DNA of 64,000 nucleotides from CAWDMN01 sp963803155 (GTDB lineage: Bacteria; Acidobacteriota; Terriglobia; Versatilivoradales; Versatilivoraceae). Each line of letters starts with the position of its first letter. The first letter of the stretch is position 1. Positions 54,590 through 63,895 of the stretch are shown here, piece after piece. Made by a program: the position numbers and the translations under genes. The notes beneath the pieces are model-generated. The model made no database searches, was not told the origin of the DNA, and saw only the letters and a program-made list of their open reading frames with translations. The DNA is taken from contig CAWDMN010000031.1 of assembly GCA_963803155.1 (NCBI GenBank), forward strand, positions 53,102 to 117,101, given 5' to 3'.

Positions 54590-54900
54590 GGTAGTGTCAT
54601 GTTGCTCCTCAGAAAATCAAATTTGGGCAAAGGTGGAGCGGGCACTCCGTGCACGCTGGCTCAGCAGGCGAGGTTAGCCAAGCGACGCGTGAAGGATCGC
54701 GCGTCCCACCTTGTTTTCATCTTCTTGTTGAGCCAGCCGGGCTGGTATGAGCTCCTCAGAAAATAGCGTGGAGGGAGGCGGGGTGCCCCCACCCCGTCTG
54801 AGTTTGCCAAGCCTGCTCAGACGGCCTGAGGGCAGGCCGTCTCCATCCACCCATTTTCATCCCCTGCTGTACTAGCCAGGCTGGCATAGGAGCTCCTCTG
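54590..54900 (-). repeat. Dispersed repeat family D, tandem copies D4-D6
   Basis: Three units in a row on the minus strand. The rightmost opens at ATG near 54886 after GAGGAGCTCCT and reads MPAWLVQQGMK (frame shifted by a deletion). The middle has TGAGGAGCTC and ATA in place of ATG, then PARLAQQEDEN. The leftmost has TGAGGAGCAACATG and then different sequence. The right unit carries the GACGGCCTG..CAGGCCGTC hairpin. No gene lies between 54564 and 55036. Confidence 0.78.
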
Positions 54901-55036
54901 CCGACCTGTCGGAACCGGAGCTAGAATCCACTTAGGGACATACAAAACCATTTGAAAGGATGAGGGCTCCAATTTCTCATCGCTCTTTGCATAGAGGGAC
55001 GAATTAATTATTTGGGAAAGGTAAGAAAACTCATTC

Positions 55037-58000
55037 ATGAAATTTCGAATCAACGGGCTCTGTTTGCTATTTCTGTGCTTCACTCAAATTCCCTCAACCC
55101 ACGCTGCCGATCCAGGGGGCTCCTGGAAAGGCGTTTTACGCGATTCGAGCGGGCGGGCCATTGCTGGCGCCACTGTGGGATTACAGTGTGCTTCCGGCGG
55201 CCGGATGGAGAAGGCTTCTGTAGGCTCCGATGGCATTTTCGAATTCTCAAATTTGCCGGCCTGTTCTTATCGAGTATCCGTGCAACTGCCCCAAGGATTG
55301 CTCACTTTGCCCGACAAGTTGGAAATCAAATCTTCCAATTTATCTGAGGCATGGATCGAGCTATCCGGGACTGTTTTGATTTTTCATCCGGGGCGAGCGC
55401 CGGCAACTCCCGAGTCCAGCGGCGGTGAACATCTTTCCGGCCGCGAGGTGGCCGGGCTGCCCTTGAACAAGCGTGATTTCAGTCAGCTCCTGCTCTTGGC
55501 GGCTGGAACCATGACCGATAGCAATGGCGTGACAAATTTTACGCAGCAATTTGCGATTAACGGCCAACGTGGCACCGCCGCGGTGTTCGCCCAAGATGGA
55601 ATCGACATTACCGACCCTGAAATGGGCGGGGCAACATTCACCAATTTCAATGTGGACGCCGTCCAGGAGATCCGGTCTAATTCTGGCGTCATGGCGGCTG
55701 AAATCGGTCGGGGCGCCGCCGGCTTCACCGACATTATCACCAAATCCGGCGGCAACCAGATCCACGGCACTTTCTTCGAGTACGTTCGCAATTCGGCGTT
55801 CGATGCCCGCAACTTTTTCGACCGGCAGTCGGAGTTCAACCCGGGGCGCATCCCCCACTTCGTTCGAAACGAATTTGGCTTCACTAACGGTGGACCCATT
55901 GTGATCCCAGGCCTCTACAATGGCAAGGATAGGACCTTCTATTTTGGGCAGTATCAGGGATTCCGGCAGGTTCTTGGCACTACCCAAGTGATCGCCGTGC
56001 CTACGCCCGAAGAGCGCCGCGGACTGAACAGCACAGCTTTTCCTGGCGACACGCTATTGGTTCCGGTGGATCCGCAAATCTCCCCCTTATTGGCACGCTA
56101 TCCACTCCCTAATGATCCCCAGGGGCCCTTTGGAGCCCGTACTTATGCGACTTCTTCCAAGGTTTCCACTGTCTCCGATCAGTTTTCCATTCGGATTGAT
56201 CACAAAATTTCGGACAAGGCTCAGCTTTTCGTTCGATTCAATTTGAACAATGTGGAAGGCCCCACCACCAATCCCAACCAAACGGCCATCGATCCCAGCT
56301 TCGCCATCCGCTTCTTCGATCACCAGCGGAATGCGGGGATTGCTTATACGCGAACATTCTCACCGCGGTTCACCACGGAAACTTCGATGGGCTTTATCCG
56401 CTCCACCCCCATGTTTCCCACCATCAATCAAACGGATCCTGGCCTTCATTTCAGTGACACATTATATGAACCCTTCAATGGTCCTGCCGGGACCATCCAA
56501 GGGTCCTACGGAAACTTATTCCAATTTCGTCAAAATGTGGTCTGGGTCCAGGGCAAACACAGCTTCAAGGGGGGAGCTGAAGTCCGGCTCAACCGCGACA
56601 CTACGGTTTTCGGGATTTCTCCAAACGGCGATTATTTGTTCAGTGGCGGGGCGGCCTATTCTCCGATCAACATTCAGTCTCTAAGCGGCCGACACGACAT
56701 CCAGATTGGCGACCCTCTCCCAGATGCGCTGACTGGATTATTAACGGCCACTCCTTTTTCCTACAACGTGGCAGTGGCGCCGCCATTGTTCGCCCAAGGG
56801 GACAAAATCGGCGAGAGCGCGATCAGTCGTGACGCTTACAATTTTTACTTTCAGGATGCCTGGAAAATTTCCTCCCGGCTGCTTGTAACCATGGGGCTTC
56901 GCTATGAAGTTAATTCCCGAATCCGGGAAAGACATTATTTAACCTCCAGGGTAGATTTTTCCAACGATACTCCCCTCTACCTGGTCAATCCCAAAGACCC
57001 TTATGGATTGGATTGGAAGGGTTGGGGGCCACGCCTGGCTGTGGACTGGGGGCTTAATGATCACACGATGATTCGATTGGGCGGCGCCATCACTACTCTC
57101 TTGCCAAACCTATGGCAAGACAACTCGTTGACTGGGGGAACCCCCTTTACCGTATATCCCTCCATGACCGCCTCTCCGAGCTACCCGGTTCCTTTTTCAA
57201 GCACAGCAACCCGCTTTGCTTTGCCAGATCCTTATACTCCTGCCGGCCAGCGCATCTTTGCCACGGGTCGATCTCTCGATGTTGCCCAAGACACCGAGAT
57301 GGACATCCAACGGTTCGTGGAAGAACTGGCTGCCTTGACACCAGGCAATCAGGTCAGGCCTTTGTCCGTGTTCTCGATAGATCCCCACTTTCAAAATGGC
57401 TATCTGGGAACTTGGAATTTCGGATTGGAGCAGGATCTTAAATCCCTAAAACTCAGTGCATCTTATGTGGGAACGGCAGGCATTAAATTGCCCGCATCCT
57501 ACTTTCCCAATGGTTACACGGGAGCCGATCGCACCTTTGCCCCTTACACCTATTATGATTCCACCGGTCGCATCATCGGCGGTTATGGACTCATTACCAT
57601 GATTTCCAGTCGTTCCCACTCCAACTATCATGGGTTCCAGGCCGGTGTGGGAAAGGCCTCTCCCTCGGCAGGGTTTCAATTCCAGGCCAATTACAGCTAC
57701 AGCAGGTCGCTGGACGATGCCAGCACGGTTATACCCAATAATCCACAAAATCCCTGGAATTGGAAAGCCGACAAGGGGCCTTCCAGTTTCGACGTGACTC
57801 ATGCATTCTCCATTAGCCTCGTGAAAGATCTGCCGGCAGATCGCGTTTTCTTTCTGCGCCCCCTCGGCAAGCGCATCACCACCGGATGGCAAGCGATGGG
57901 GATCGGGAGTCTTTCCTCCGGACCACCCTTCACCGTTTTGTCGGGAATTCAGCAGACTGGCGCCGGTTCAGCCGGCGTGGATCGTCCCGACCAAGTGGCG

Positions 58001-58384
58001 CCCCCCGTCTTGTCCACTTCCCGATCCGTTCGCGAAGATTACTTCGGCCTGGGCTCACAAAACGCCACCTTCTTTTCCATTCCCATCAACGTGGCGGATG
58101 GCACCGGCCCTAATCGTGGAAGGATGGGTTCTCTCGGACGCAATACTTTTCGAGGTCCCGGTTTTCGCAATTTGGATTTTTCGCTCATCAAAGATACACC
58201 CTTGGGGAGAAAAGGGAAGGCTGAATCGCTTTCCCTGCAATTTCGCGCCGAATTTTTCAATGTTTTCAATCTGGTGAATTTTGGCCTTCCCGCAAATACC
58301 GTGCTGGGAACTGGTTTCGGCATCATTAATCGCACGGCGGGGACATCGCGCCAGATCCAATTTTCCTTGAAGCTTTTTTATTGA
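55037..58384 (+). CDS. TonB-dependent receptor-like outer-membrane protein (Oar type)
   Basis: An 1115-residue outer-membrane protein. The signal peptide ends near THAAD (about residue 24); residues about 25-110 are a carboxypeptidase-regulatory-like beta-sandwich (GVLRDSSGRAIAGATVGLQC); then a plug-like region (GREVAGLPLNKRDFSQLLLLAAG, given in part; TDIITKSGGNQIHGTFFEY); then a long beta barrel that ends with QIQFSLKLFY, whose final aromatic is the outer-membrane insertion signal. This architecture is the expanded Oar-like family of Acidobacteriota. It likely binds or imports a glycan or peptide, but the ligand is not predictable. The ATG at 55037 follows a GGAAAGG site. It precedes a secreted DUF4832 protein and an esterase on the same strand. 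Confidence 0.9.
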   Translation: MKFRINGLCLLFLCFTQIPSTHAADPGGSWKGVLRDSSGRAIAGATVGLQCASGGRMEKASVGSDGIFEFSNLPACSYRVSVQLPQGLLTLPDKLEIKSSNLSEAWIELSGTVLIFHPGRAPATPESSGGEHLSGREVAGLPLNKRDFSQLLLLAAGTMTDSNGVTNFTQQFAINGQRGTAAVFAQDGIDITDPEMGGATFTNFNVDAVQEIRSNSGVMAAEIGRGAAGFTDIITKSGGNQIHGTFFEYVRNSAFDARNFFDRQSEFNPGRIPHFVRNEFGFTNGGPIVIPGLYNGKDRTFYFGQYQGFRQVLGTTQVIAVPTPEERRGLNSTAFPGDTLLVPVDPQISPLLARYPLPNDPQGPFGARTYATSSKVSTVSDQFSIRIDHKISDKAQLFVRFNLNNVEGPTTNPNQTAIDPSFAIRFFDHQRNAGIAYTRTFSPRFTTETSMGFIRSTPMFPTINQTDPGLHFSDTLYEPFNGPAGTIQGSYGNLFQFRQNVVWVQGKHSFKGGAEVRLNRDTTVFGISPNGDYLFSGGAAYSPINIQSLSGRHDIQIGDPLPDALTGLLTATPFSYNVAVAPPLFAQGDKIGESAISRDAYNFYFQDAWKISSRLLVTMGLRYEVNSRIRERHYLTSRVDFSNDTPLYLVNPKDPYGLDWKGWGPRLAVDWGLNDHTMIRLGGAITTLLPNLWQDNSLTGGTPFTVYPSMTASPSYPVPFSSTATRFALPDPYTPAGQRIFATGRSLDVAQDTEMDIQRFVEELAALTPGNQVRPLSVFSIDPHFQNGYLGTWNFGLEQDLKSLKLSASYVGTAGIKLPASYFPNGYTGADRTFAPYTYYDSTGRIIGGYGLITMISSRSHSNYHGFQAGVGKASPSAGFQFQANYSYSRSLDDASTVIPNNPQNPWNWKADKGPSSFDVTHAFSISLVKDLPADRVFFLRPLGKRITTGWQAMGIGSLSSGPPFTVLSGIQQTGAGSAGVDRPDQVAPPVLSTSRSVREDYFGLGSQNATFFSIPINVADGTGPNRGRMGSLGRNTFRGPGFRNLDFSLIKDTPLGRKGKAESLSLQFRAEFFNVFNLVNFGLPANTVLGTGFGIINRTAGTSRQIQFSLKLFY

Positions 58385-58469
58385 ATCATCCGCATATGAA
58401 GCTTGCTGTGCCGACTTACAATAAAGCACGATTCTGCGTTACAGATTGCTTGTCGCGCGGTCTGTTTTT

Positions 58470-58760
58470 CTGAGGAGCTTTTCATGCCAGCGCGGCTGGA
58501 ACAGATCGGCTTTGCACAGGCGGCGCTTTCGGCGAAAGCGCCCTACCTGTAGGCGCGGTTGGCTTGCATGACGCCGCTCATGATTTTTCAATTACTTACT
58601 GCGATTTTCTGAGGAGCTGCCCATGCCTAAACAGCTGGCACAGCAAGAGAATGAAAACGGGATGATGGAGGCGGCCTGCCCTCAGGCCGTCTCAGCAGGC
58701 TTGGCAAAGTCAGGCAGGGTAAGGGCACCCCGCCTCCAGCAAAACATTTTTTTTGGAGAC
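58470..58760 (+). repeat. Dispersed repeat family D, copies D7 and D8
   Basis: Two units on the plus strand. The first has CTGAGGAGC and ATG at 58484 opening MPARLEQIGFAQAALSAK and a stop. The second has CTGAGGAGC and ATG at 58623 opening MPKQLAQQENENGMMEAA, then CPQAVSAGLAKS, and this frame runs on, in phase and without a stop, into the DUF4832 gene. The GGCCTG-CCCT-CAGGCC hairpin is present. Confidence 0.78.
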
Positions 58761-58763
58761 ACA

Positions 58764-60185
58764 ATGAAAAGATCATGCTTTATCTGGATTATTCTGTTTT
58801 TGTCGCTTGTTCCAACTATTTCGGCTCAAGACTTGGTGGTTGTCCGCCCCCGGGAAATTGAGGATGTACTGGTGAATCCCGGCATAGGCTTCATGACTTT
58901 CCAGCGCTTCAACGGCGATGAACTGAATTCAGGCACAGGCTGGACTGAGGGATATCCGATTCAATATCAAACCTTCAAAGGAAGCTTGGAAAATAAAGAT
59001 CATCCGGCTACCTCCCTGGCTTATTTCCGGATCTATTGGAAATTCGTGGAACCAGAGGAAGGCCGATATCAATTTGAAATGTTGGATCGTGCGCTAAACA
59101 CAGCGGCTAGCCGCGGACAGACATTGCTCCTGAGGATTGCTCCCTATGGGACTCAACCGGACAACGACGTTCCGGACTGGTACCGGAAACGGGTGGGCGA
59201 TGAGACCGGAAAGAAATTACCCGAGCCCAAGTGGCGAACCGATCCCGAAAATCCCCTTTATGCTGAAGCCTTCGGCCGGATGATCCGTGCGATGGGAAAG
59301 CGTTACGATGGGCATCCTGTCTTAGAAAGCGTGGACTTGGCCATCGTGGGAGCCTGGGGTGAAGGCGCCGGCTCTGAACTTCTTACTCAAAGAACCCGGG
59401 AAGCTTTGATCGATGCCTACTTGGACACCTTTTCAAAGACGCCTCTTCTCATGCTCCTCAATGATTCAAAAACCAACAAATATGGATTATCCCGCGCGGC
59501 CGTCGGCTGGCGGGTGGATTGCCTCGGAGACATGGGCGGCTTCAGCTCATCTTGGAGCCACATGATGGACATTTACCCCCAATCCATCGTCGAATGCGGC
59601 ATGCAGGACGCCTGGAAAAAAGCCCCCGTCTCATTCGAAGTCTGCTGGGTAATGCAACACTGGAAAAATAAAGGCTGGGATGTCGATTACATCATTGACC
59701 AGTCTCTGAAATGGCACATATCCTCATTCAATGGCAAATCATCGGCAGTCCCGGCGGAGTGGAGGCCCCAAGTCAACCGCTGGCTCAAAAGGATGGGGTA
59801 CCGTCTGGTACTGCGCAAGTTCAGCTATCCCATGCAAGTCGGCGCCGGCGGCAAAATGGAGTTTGCCTCCTGGTGGGAAAACAAGGGAGTCGCCCCTTGT
59901 TATCATCGTTTCCCCCTCGCCATCCGGCTGAAGAGCGCCACCAAAAACGAAATTCTCGTTACAGAAGCCGATATCCGCAATTGGCTGCCGGGCGACTCCA
60001 TTTATAATGAATCGCTTTTTCTGCCCGCTGAATTGCCTCCCGATGAGTATGAGCTGAGCCTGGCCCTGTTGGATCCATTGAATCATCAACCACGGGTCAA
60101 GCTCGCCAATGATGGCTTGGAACCGGACGGGTGGTATCATTTGGGAAAGATTCGTGTGACTTCCGCCACCCAAAAGGCAAAGTAA
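58764..60185 (+). CDS. Secreted DUF4832-type protein (glycosidase-like barrel)
   Basis: A 473-residue exported protein. Signal peptide MKRSCFIWIILFLSLVPTISA; residues about 30-330 look like a beta/alpha barrel related to GH42-like domains (VNPGIGFMTFQRF, YFRIYWKFVEPEEGRYQFEMLD in part, VGAWGEGAG), with Glu residues that could be catalytic; residues 340-470 are the beta-rich DUF4832 part (MEFASWWENKGVAP). The family has no proven activity that I can name. The ATG at 58764 has TTGGAGAC upstream. The frame continues in phase to ATG 58623 through a family D repeat, which is probably not part of the protein. The next gene starts one base after its stop. Confidence 0.8.
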   Translation: MKRSCFIWIILFLSLVPTISAQDLVVVRPREIEDVLVNPGIGFMTFQRFNGDELNSGTGWTEGYPIQYQTFKGSLENKDHPATSLAYFRIYWKFVEPEEGRYQFEMLDRALNTAASRGQTLLLRIAPYGTQPDNDVPDWYRKRVGDETGKKLPEPKWRTDPENPLYAEAFGRMIRAMGKRYDGHPVLESVDLAIVGAWGEGAGSELLTQRTREALIDAYLDTFSKTPLLMLLNDSKTNKYGLSRAAVGWRVDCLGDMGGFSSSWSHMMDIYPQSIVECGMQDAWKKAPVSFEVCWVMQHWKNKGWDVDYIIDQSLKWHISSFNGKSSAVPAEWRPQVNRWLKRMGYRLVLRKFSYPMQVGAGGKMEFASWWENKGVAPCYHRFPLAIRLKSATKNEILVTEADIRNWLPGDSIYNESLFLPAELPPDEYELSLALLDPLNHQPRVKLANDGLEPDGWYHLGKIRVTSATQKAK

Positions 60186-60186
60186 A

Positions 60187-61464
60187 ATGAAAAAGCAAAG
60201 AAATGTTGATACGAGTGAATGGATTGACCGTCGCTCCTGTTTAAAATCTTTTGGATTAGGAGGAATCGCCTTGACTGGCCTCGTAAATGGTACGATAGCT
60301 TCTTCAGTGGCCGCACCCGCCGAACCGTCCGAGATTGTCAGTGACATTGGAACTCTCTTTCCAGAAATCAAACGGCTGGCGGATTTGTGCCGGTATCCCC
60401 TTTCCTGGCTGGAGCGGAATTATTCTGGAGCTGATGCCTATCGTCAGACCGTCAGAGAAAAAGTGCTCGAACTTTTTCATTATGCTCCTCCCAGGGTTCC
60501 CCCGTCTCCGGAAGTTGTAGACCGTTGGGAAACCCCGGATTATATTCAGGAAAAGATCCTCTTTTCCACCACGCCCTGGTTTCGAGTTCCCGCTTTTGTT
60601 TTGATTCCCAAAGGGAGAAAAGGCCCCTTCCCCGCCATTGTAGACCTTCATTCACATGGCGGGATGTTTGTGTACGGGAAAGAGAAGGTCATGCCAATGC
60701 CCGAAGGAGACTCTCCCGCAATCACAAAATATCGCCAGGAAAATTACGAAGGCCGCTCTACTTCATTGGCATTGTGCCGCCGGGGTTATGTGGTCATCAC
60801 CATCGATTGTTTTTATTTTGGAGAGCGAAGGACTTTTTTTGAAAAAGATGCTCAAAAATATGGACTCGACCGCTCCAAATATTCTCTGGAGGACGTGCAA
60901 TATTTGAATCGCCGGGCTGGTCAAGGTGAAGCCACGCTGGCCAACTCGCTTTGTTGGGCCGGAACCACCTGGCAAGGAATTGCCCATTGGGATGACCTTC
61001 GAACCGTGGATTATCTGGCCAGCCGGCCTGAAGTAGACTCTTCGCGAATCGGCTGCGTCGGTATTTCGATGGGCGGCTGGCGCACTGATTTTCTCTCTGC
61101 CCTGGAAGACCGCATCCAGTGCGCCGTTTCGGTGGGTTGGATGTCGACGCTCCGCCACATGATACAGGCGCATGTCGACACTCACAGCTTCATCCATTTC
61201 CTGCCCGGGCTGGCCCATTTCTTGGATTTGCCGGATGTCATCGGCTGCATGGTTCCCAAGCCACTCATGGTACAGCAATGCTCCAGGGATGCACTCTACC
61301 CGATGGAGGGGATGAAAGAATCGTTGAAGAAAATCGAGGCCATTTATGCCAAAGCTGGAGCTGCGTCGAAGTTCCAGGGCCGATTCTACGATCAGCCACA
61401 CATCTTTAGCCTAAAAATGCAGGAGGATGCTTTTGACTGGTTGGACCGTTGGCTGAAACCATGA
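60187..61464 (+). CDS. Exported alpha/beta hydrolase (acetyl-xylan-esterase/dienelactone-hydrolase-like)
   Basis: A 425-residue protein with a twin-arginine-type signal (DRRSCLKSFGLGGIAL) and an alpha/beta hydrolase domain. The nucleophile elbow is GISMGG (Ser about residue 294), the acid is probably Asp in CSRDALYP (about 367), and the His is in DQPHIFS (about 404). The VDLHSHGG segment forms the oxyanion region. Related enzymes remove acetyl or other esters from plant polysaccharides. It follows the DUF4832 gene by one base and is surely co-transcribed, so the pair may act on the same glycan. Confidence 0.85.
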   Translation: MKKQRNVDTSEWIDRRSCLKSFGLGGIALTGLVNGTIASSVAAPAEPSEIVSDIGTLFPEIKRLADLCRYPLSWLERNYSGADAYRQTVREKVLELFHYAPPRVPPSPEVVDRWETPDYIQEKILFSTTPWFRVPAFVLIPKGRKGPFPAIVDLHSHGGMFVYGKEKVMPMPEGDSPAITKYRQENYEGRSTSLALCRRGYVVITIDCFYFGERRTFFEKDAQKYGLDRSKYSLEDVQYLNRRAGQGEATLANSLCWAGTTWQGIAHWDDLRTVDYLASRPEVDSSRIGCVGISMGGWRTDFLSALEDRIQCAVSVGWMSTLRHMIQAHVDTHSFIHFLPGLAHFLDLPDVIGCMVPKPLMVQQCSRDALYPMEGMKESLKKIEAIYAKAGAASKFQGRFYDQPHIFSLKMQEDAFDWLDRWLKP

Positions 61465-61527
61465 TTCCACGTAACTGCTCAGTTAGCCGGCAGTCAGAAT
61501 ACAAGAGACAGCTTGAAGGCGCCAGCG

Positions 61528-61848
61528 ATGCGAATTGAGGACTTGGTGGTATGGCAAAGGGCTCACTAGCTTGTGCTGCGTCCTACTGTTTGTCTCTGAC
61601 TTCTCCCCGATCTGAGACATTTGGTCTCTCGTCTCTTTTACGGCGGGATACCGTCTCTATTGCCGCGAACATTGCGCCAGGGTTTAAGAAACGCGGAAAA
61701 GCAGACAAACTCCGATTTGACAACATTGCACAAGGTTCCGTCGAAGTATCTCGAACCCATCTGATTCTCGGTACAGGACCCCGAGTACGGCAATGTTTCC
61801 GAGTTGAACCTGTCGCTTGAAGAGGTCAGCAAGTTGTTGGGGCAATCA
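61528..61848 (+). pseudogene. Decayed four-helix-bundle (23S rRNA intervening-sequence type) gene
   Basis: Pieces of the small four-helix-bundle family remain in three frames: MRIEDLVVWQRAH then TAG (from a likely CAG), LSSLLRRDTVSIAANIAPGF with KKRGKADKLRF in the next frame, and EYGNVSELNLSLEEVSKLL in a third. At least one nonsense and two frameshifts are needed to join them. Such proteins are often encoded in rRNA intervening sequences or as stand-alone genes of unknown role. Confidence 0.78.
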
Positions 61849-61857
61849 CATGGCCAC

Positions 61858-61967
61858 GGATGAAACGCGGATAAAGACAAATCACGAATCCCATTTCATC
61901 CGCATATATCCGCGTTAATCCGCGGCTAAAAATTCAAACACAAGAATTGGAGCTGAAAACATTATCA
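61858..61967 (+). repeat. Dispersed repeat family E, copy 2
   Basis: Matches 31146-31254: GGATGAAAC..GGATAAAGAC, AAATCACGAATCC, TTTCATCCGCATATATCCGC, GTTAATCCGCGG and GAATTGGAGCTGAAAAC in the same order. It lies directly after the decayed four-helix gene. Confidence 0.65.
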
Positions 61968-62219
61968 GCGGCCACGACAAAGTGGGAAGATCGCCCTCCC
62001 GGCAGACTTAAGCTATCGTGGTAGAATGAGGTTTAGCTGTTTTTGATTCAGGCCGGATGGGACAATAATCGGTCTGGCATGAAATCTATCATAGCGCAGA
62101 AATGGAATCGGGCTTTGAATAGCGAGGAGTGGACAATCCATGAGCAATCAGGAGCGCGGAGTCCTGTTATCCAGCGACTCCGCGGCTTTTAGGCTTTGCC
62201 CTTTCCTCTGCTTTAAATA

Positions 62220-62415
62220 GAGTCCTTGTATAAAGGCATGATATTGAGCCGTGAGGAATGACCTTCCTTGTAGGGCGTTTTTGTAAAACGCCGGGGAAGC
62301 AGCCCCGGCGGTTGACAGAATCGAGGATCCGCCCCCCGGCGGACCGCCCTACAGGATGCGCCGCTTTTTCCGGCTTTCTCATTATTTGCCGAAAACGGAC
62401 TTTATAAATGGACTC
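62220..62415. mobile_element. Miniature inverted-repeat element, family B, copy 3 (196 bp)
   Basis: Ends GAGTCCTTGTATAAAG and ACTTTATAAATGGACTC, flanked by TAAATA (62214-62219) and TAAACA (62416-62421). The interior differs from copies 1 and 2 (CTTGTAGGGCGTTTTTG.. GCCCTACAGG), so only the termini and the inner-palindrome layout are conserved. It sits about 100 bp from the 3' end of the fucosidase gene. Confidence 0.8.
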
Positions 62416-62521
62416 TAAACAGTCCCGAACCATTGGGTTTTGAAGATTTTGGCAAGGATGATCCAAGAGGGAGACATCCCCGCCAAATCTCACTCGGAAC
62501 CTGATGGGGAATCCAGGTGGC

Positions 62522-63895
62522 TTAAGCCTTTTCCGGACGCTTCCGGTTCTTGCGAATCGCTTCCTGATCCTGCTTGGGTTCGGATTCACACTCAATGGCA
62601 ATCACGCTCACAGGCTCATCTGGTGCTTTCTCCGGCAGTCCGGTGAATTGGACACGAAACTCCTCCTGATTGAAATCTACATTCTTCCCGCTTGGCAACA
62701 ATTTGGCGGATTTGACTTTGGTGGTGAGTCCGCCAAGGCTGACAGTGGGCCCCGGCCAGAAGTGAATATGCATATACAAGGTGTTTCCCTTGCGTGTGAA
62801 GTTGGCAAAAAGTGAACTCTTCACATCGCACTTCGGAGCTCCATAGATCGTGTCACCATATTTCGACGTCCACTTGCCCACGGTTTCCAGTATGCGAGTC
62901 GACTCTTCAGGAATCGACCCATCCGGCTTGGGGCCGATGTTGAGCAGGTAGTTGCCGCCATCCCGAGCGCAGGTGATGAGATTACGCACAACCGTCTTGG
63001 GAGATTTCCAGTCATCGTCTGACCGGTGATAGCCCCAGCTCTCGTTCATCGTCATACAGGATTCCCAATCGCGATTCCCTTCTTCCGCGCGAATTTCTTG
63101 TTCTGGCGTTCCAAAATCTCCCGCCAGCCCATTGCGGTTGTTCACAATGATATCCGGCTGAAGCTTCAGAACCATTTCATTCATCTTTTGCGATTCCCAG
63201 CCTTTGATGTCTAACGGCCAATTCACGTCGTACCAAAGTATGTCGATCTTTCCATAGTTGGTCAGCAGTTCTCTGATCTGTCCATGGATGTAGTCCACAA
63301 AGCGCCTGCGCGCTGGCTCATCGGTGGCACACTTTGCGCCATCAGGATGGTGCCAGTCCATCAATGAATAATAAAAGCCAAAGCGCAATCCCTCTGCCCG
63401 AGCCGCTTCCACGAACTCCTTGACAAGGTCTCTTCCCGGACCTTGTTTGGGAGCACAATAGTTCGTGAGCTTCGAGTCGAAATGGCAGAACCCTTCGTGA
63501 TGTTTTGAGGTCATTACCATGTACTTCATGCCTGCCTGTTTGGCCAATTTTGCCCAGGCACGAGCAGCGTTGGGTTGAGGCCTGAACTTCTTCGCCAGGC
63601 CCTCATATTCGGAGACGGGGATACCCTCGACTTCCATGGCCCATTCGTGCCGTCCCAGTACGCTGTAAAGACCCCAATGAATGAACATCCCGAATTTAGC
63701 CTCACGCCACCATTGGATGCGCCGTTCATGCTCGGGCGGAGGCGTCAAATCCTCTCTTTTGGATTCTTCCGGCGCCTTCTGCCCGGTCACTTTCTCCCCG
63801 GGGGTACAGCCCATCGCGGCCGCCGATGCCGCCAGCATCACACTCTTCCCCATCGTGCCGAGATAATTGCGTCTCGACATTTCCGCTTTGAACAT
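62522..63895 (-). CDS. Alpha-L-fucosidase (GH29), exported
   Basis: A 457-residue exported glycosidase. The N terminus has a twin-arginine motif (SRRNYLGTMG) and then AAMGC, which could be a lipobox, so it may be a Tat lipoprotein. The GH29 barrel begins RRIQWWREAKFGMFIHWGLY, with HHEGFCHFDS for fucose binding, DILWYDVNW holding the probable nucleophile Asp (about residue 222), and NESWGYH. GH29 enzymes release alpha-linked fucose from glycans. The frame is open to 63943, but the ATG at 63895 follows AAAGGAGAT with correct spacing. It supports the glycan-degrading theme of the window. Confidence 0.9.
   Translation of the reverse strand: MFKAEMSRRNYLGTMGKSVMLAASAAAMGCTPGEKVTGQKAPEESKREDLTPPPEHERRIQWWREAKFGMFIHWGLYSVLGRHEWAMEVEGIPVSEYEGLAKKFRPQPNAARAWAKLAKQAGMKYMVMTSKHHEGFCHFDSKLTNYCAPKQGPGRDLVKEFVEAARAEGLRFGFYYSLMDWHHPDGAKCATDEPARRRFVDYIHGQIRELLTNYGKIDILWYDVNWPLDIKGWESQKMNEMVLKLQPDIIVNNRNGLAGDFGTPEQEIRAEEGNRDWESCMTMNESWGYHRSDDDWKSPKTVVRNLITCARDGGNYLLNIGPKPDGSIPEESTRILETVGKWTSKYGDTIYGAPKCDVKSSLFANFTRKGNTLYMHIHFWPGPTVSLGGLTTKVKSAKLLPSGKNVDFNQEEFRVQFTGLPEKAPDEPVSVIAIECESEPKQDQEAIRKNRKRPEKA

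Noticed and set aside
54590..58760. A CRISPR array, because of regularly repeated units
   Set aside because: The units are over 100 bp, irregularly spaced, on both strands, and there are no cas genes.
61551..61820. 89-codon frame as an intact gene
   Set aside because: It is one piece of the decayed four-helix-bundle gene; conserved N- and C-terminal parts lie in other frames.
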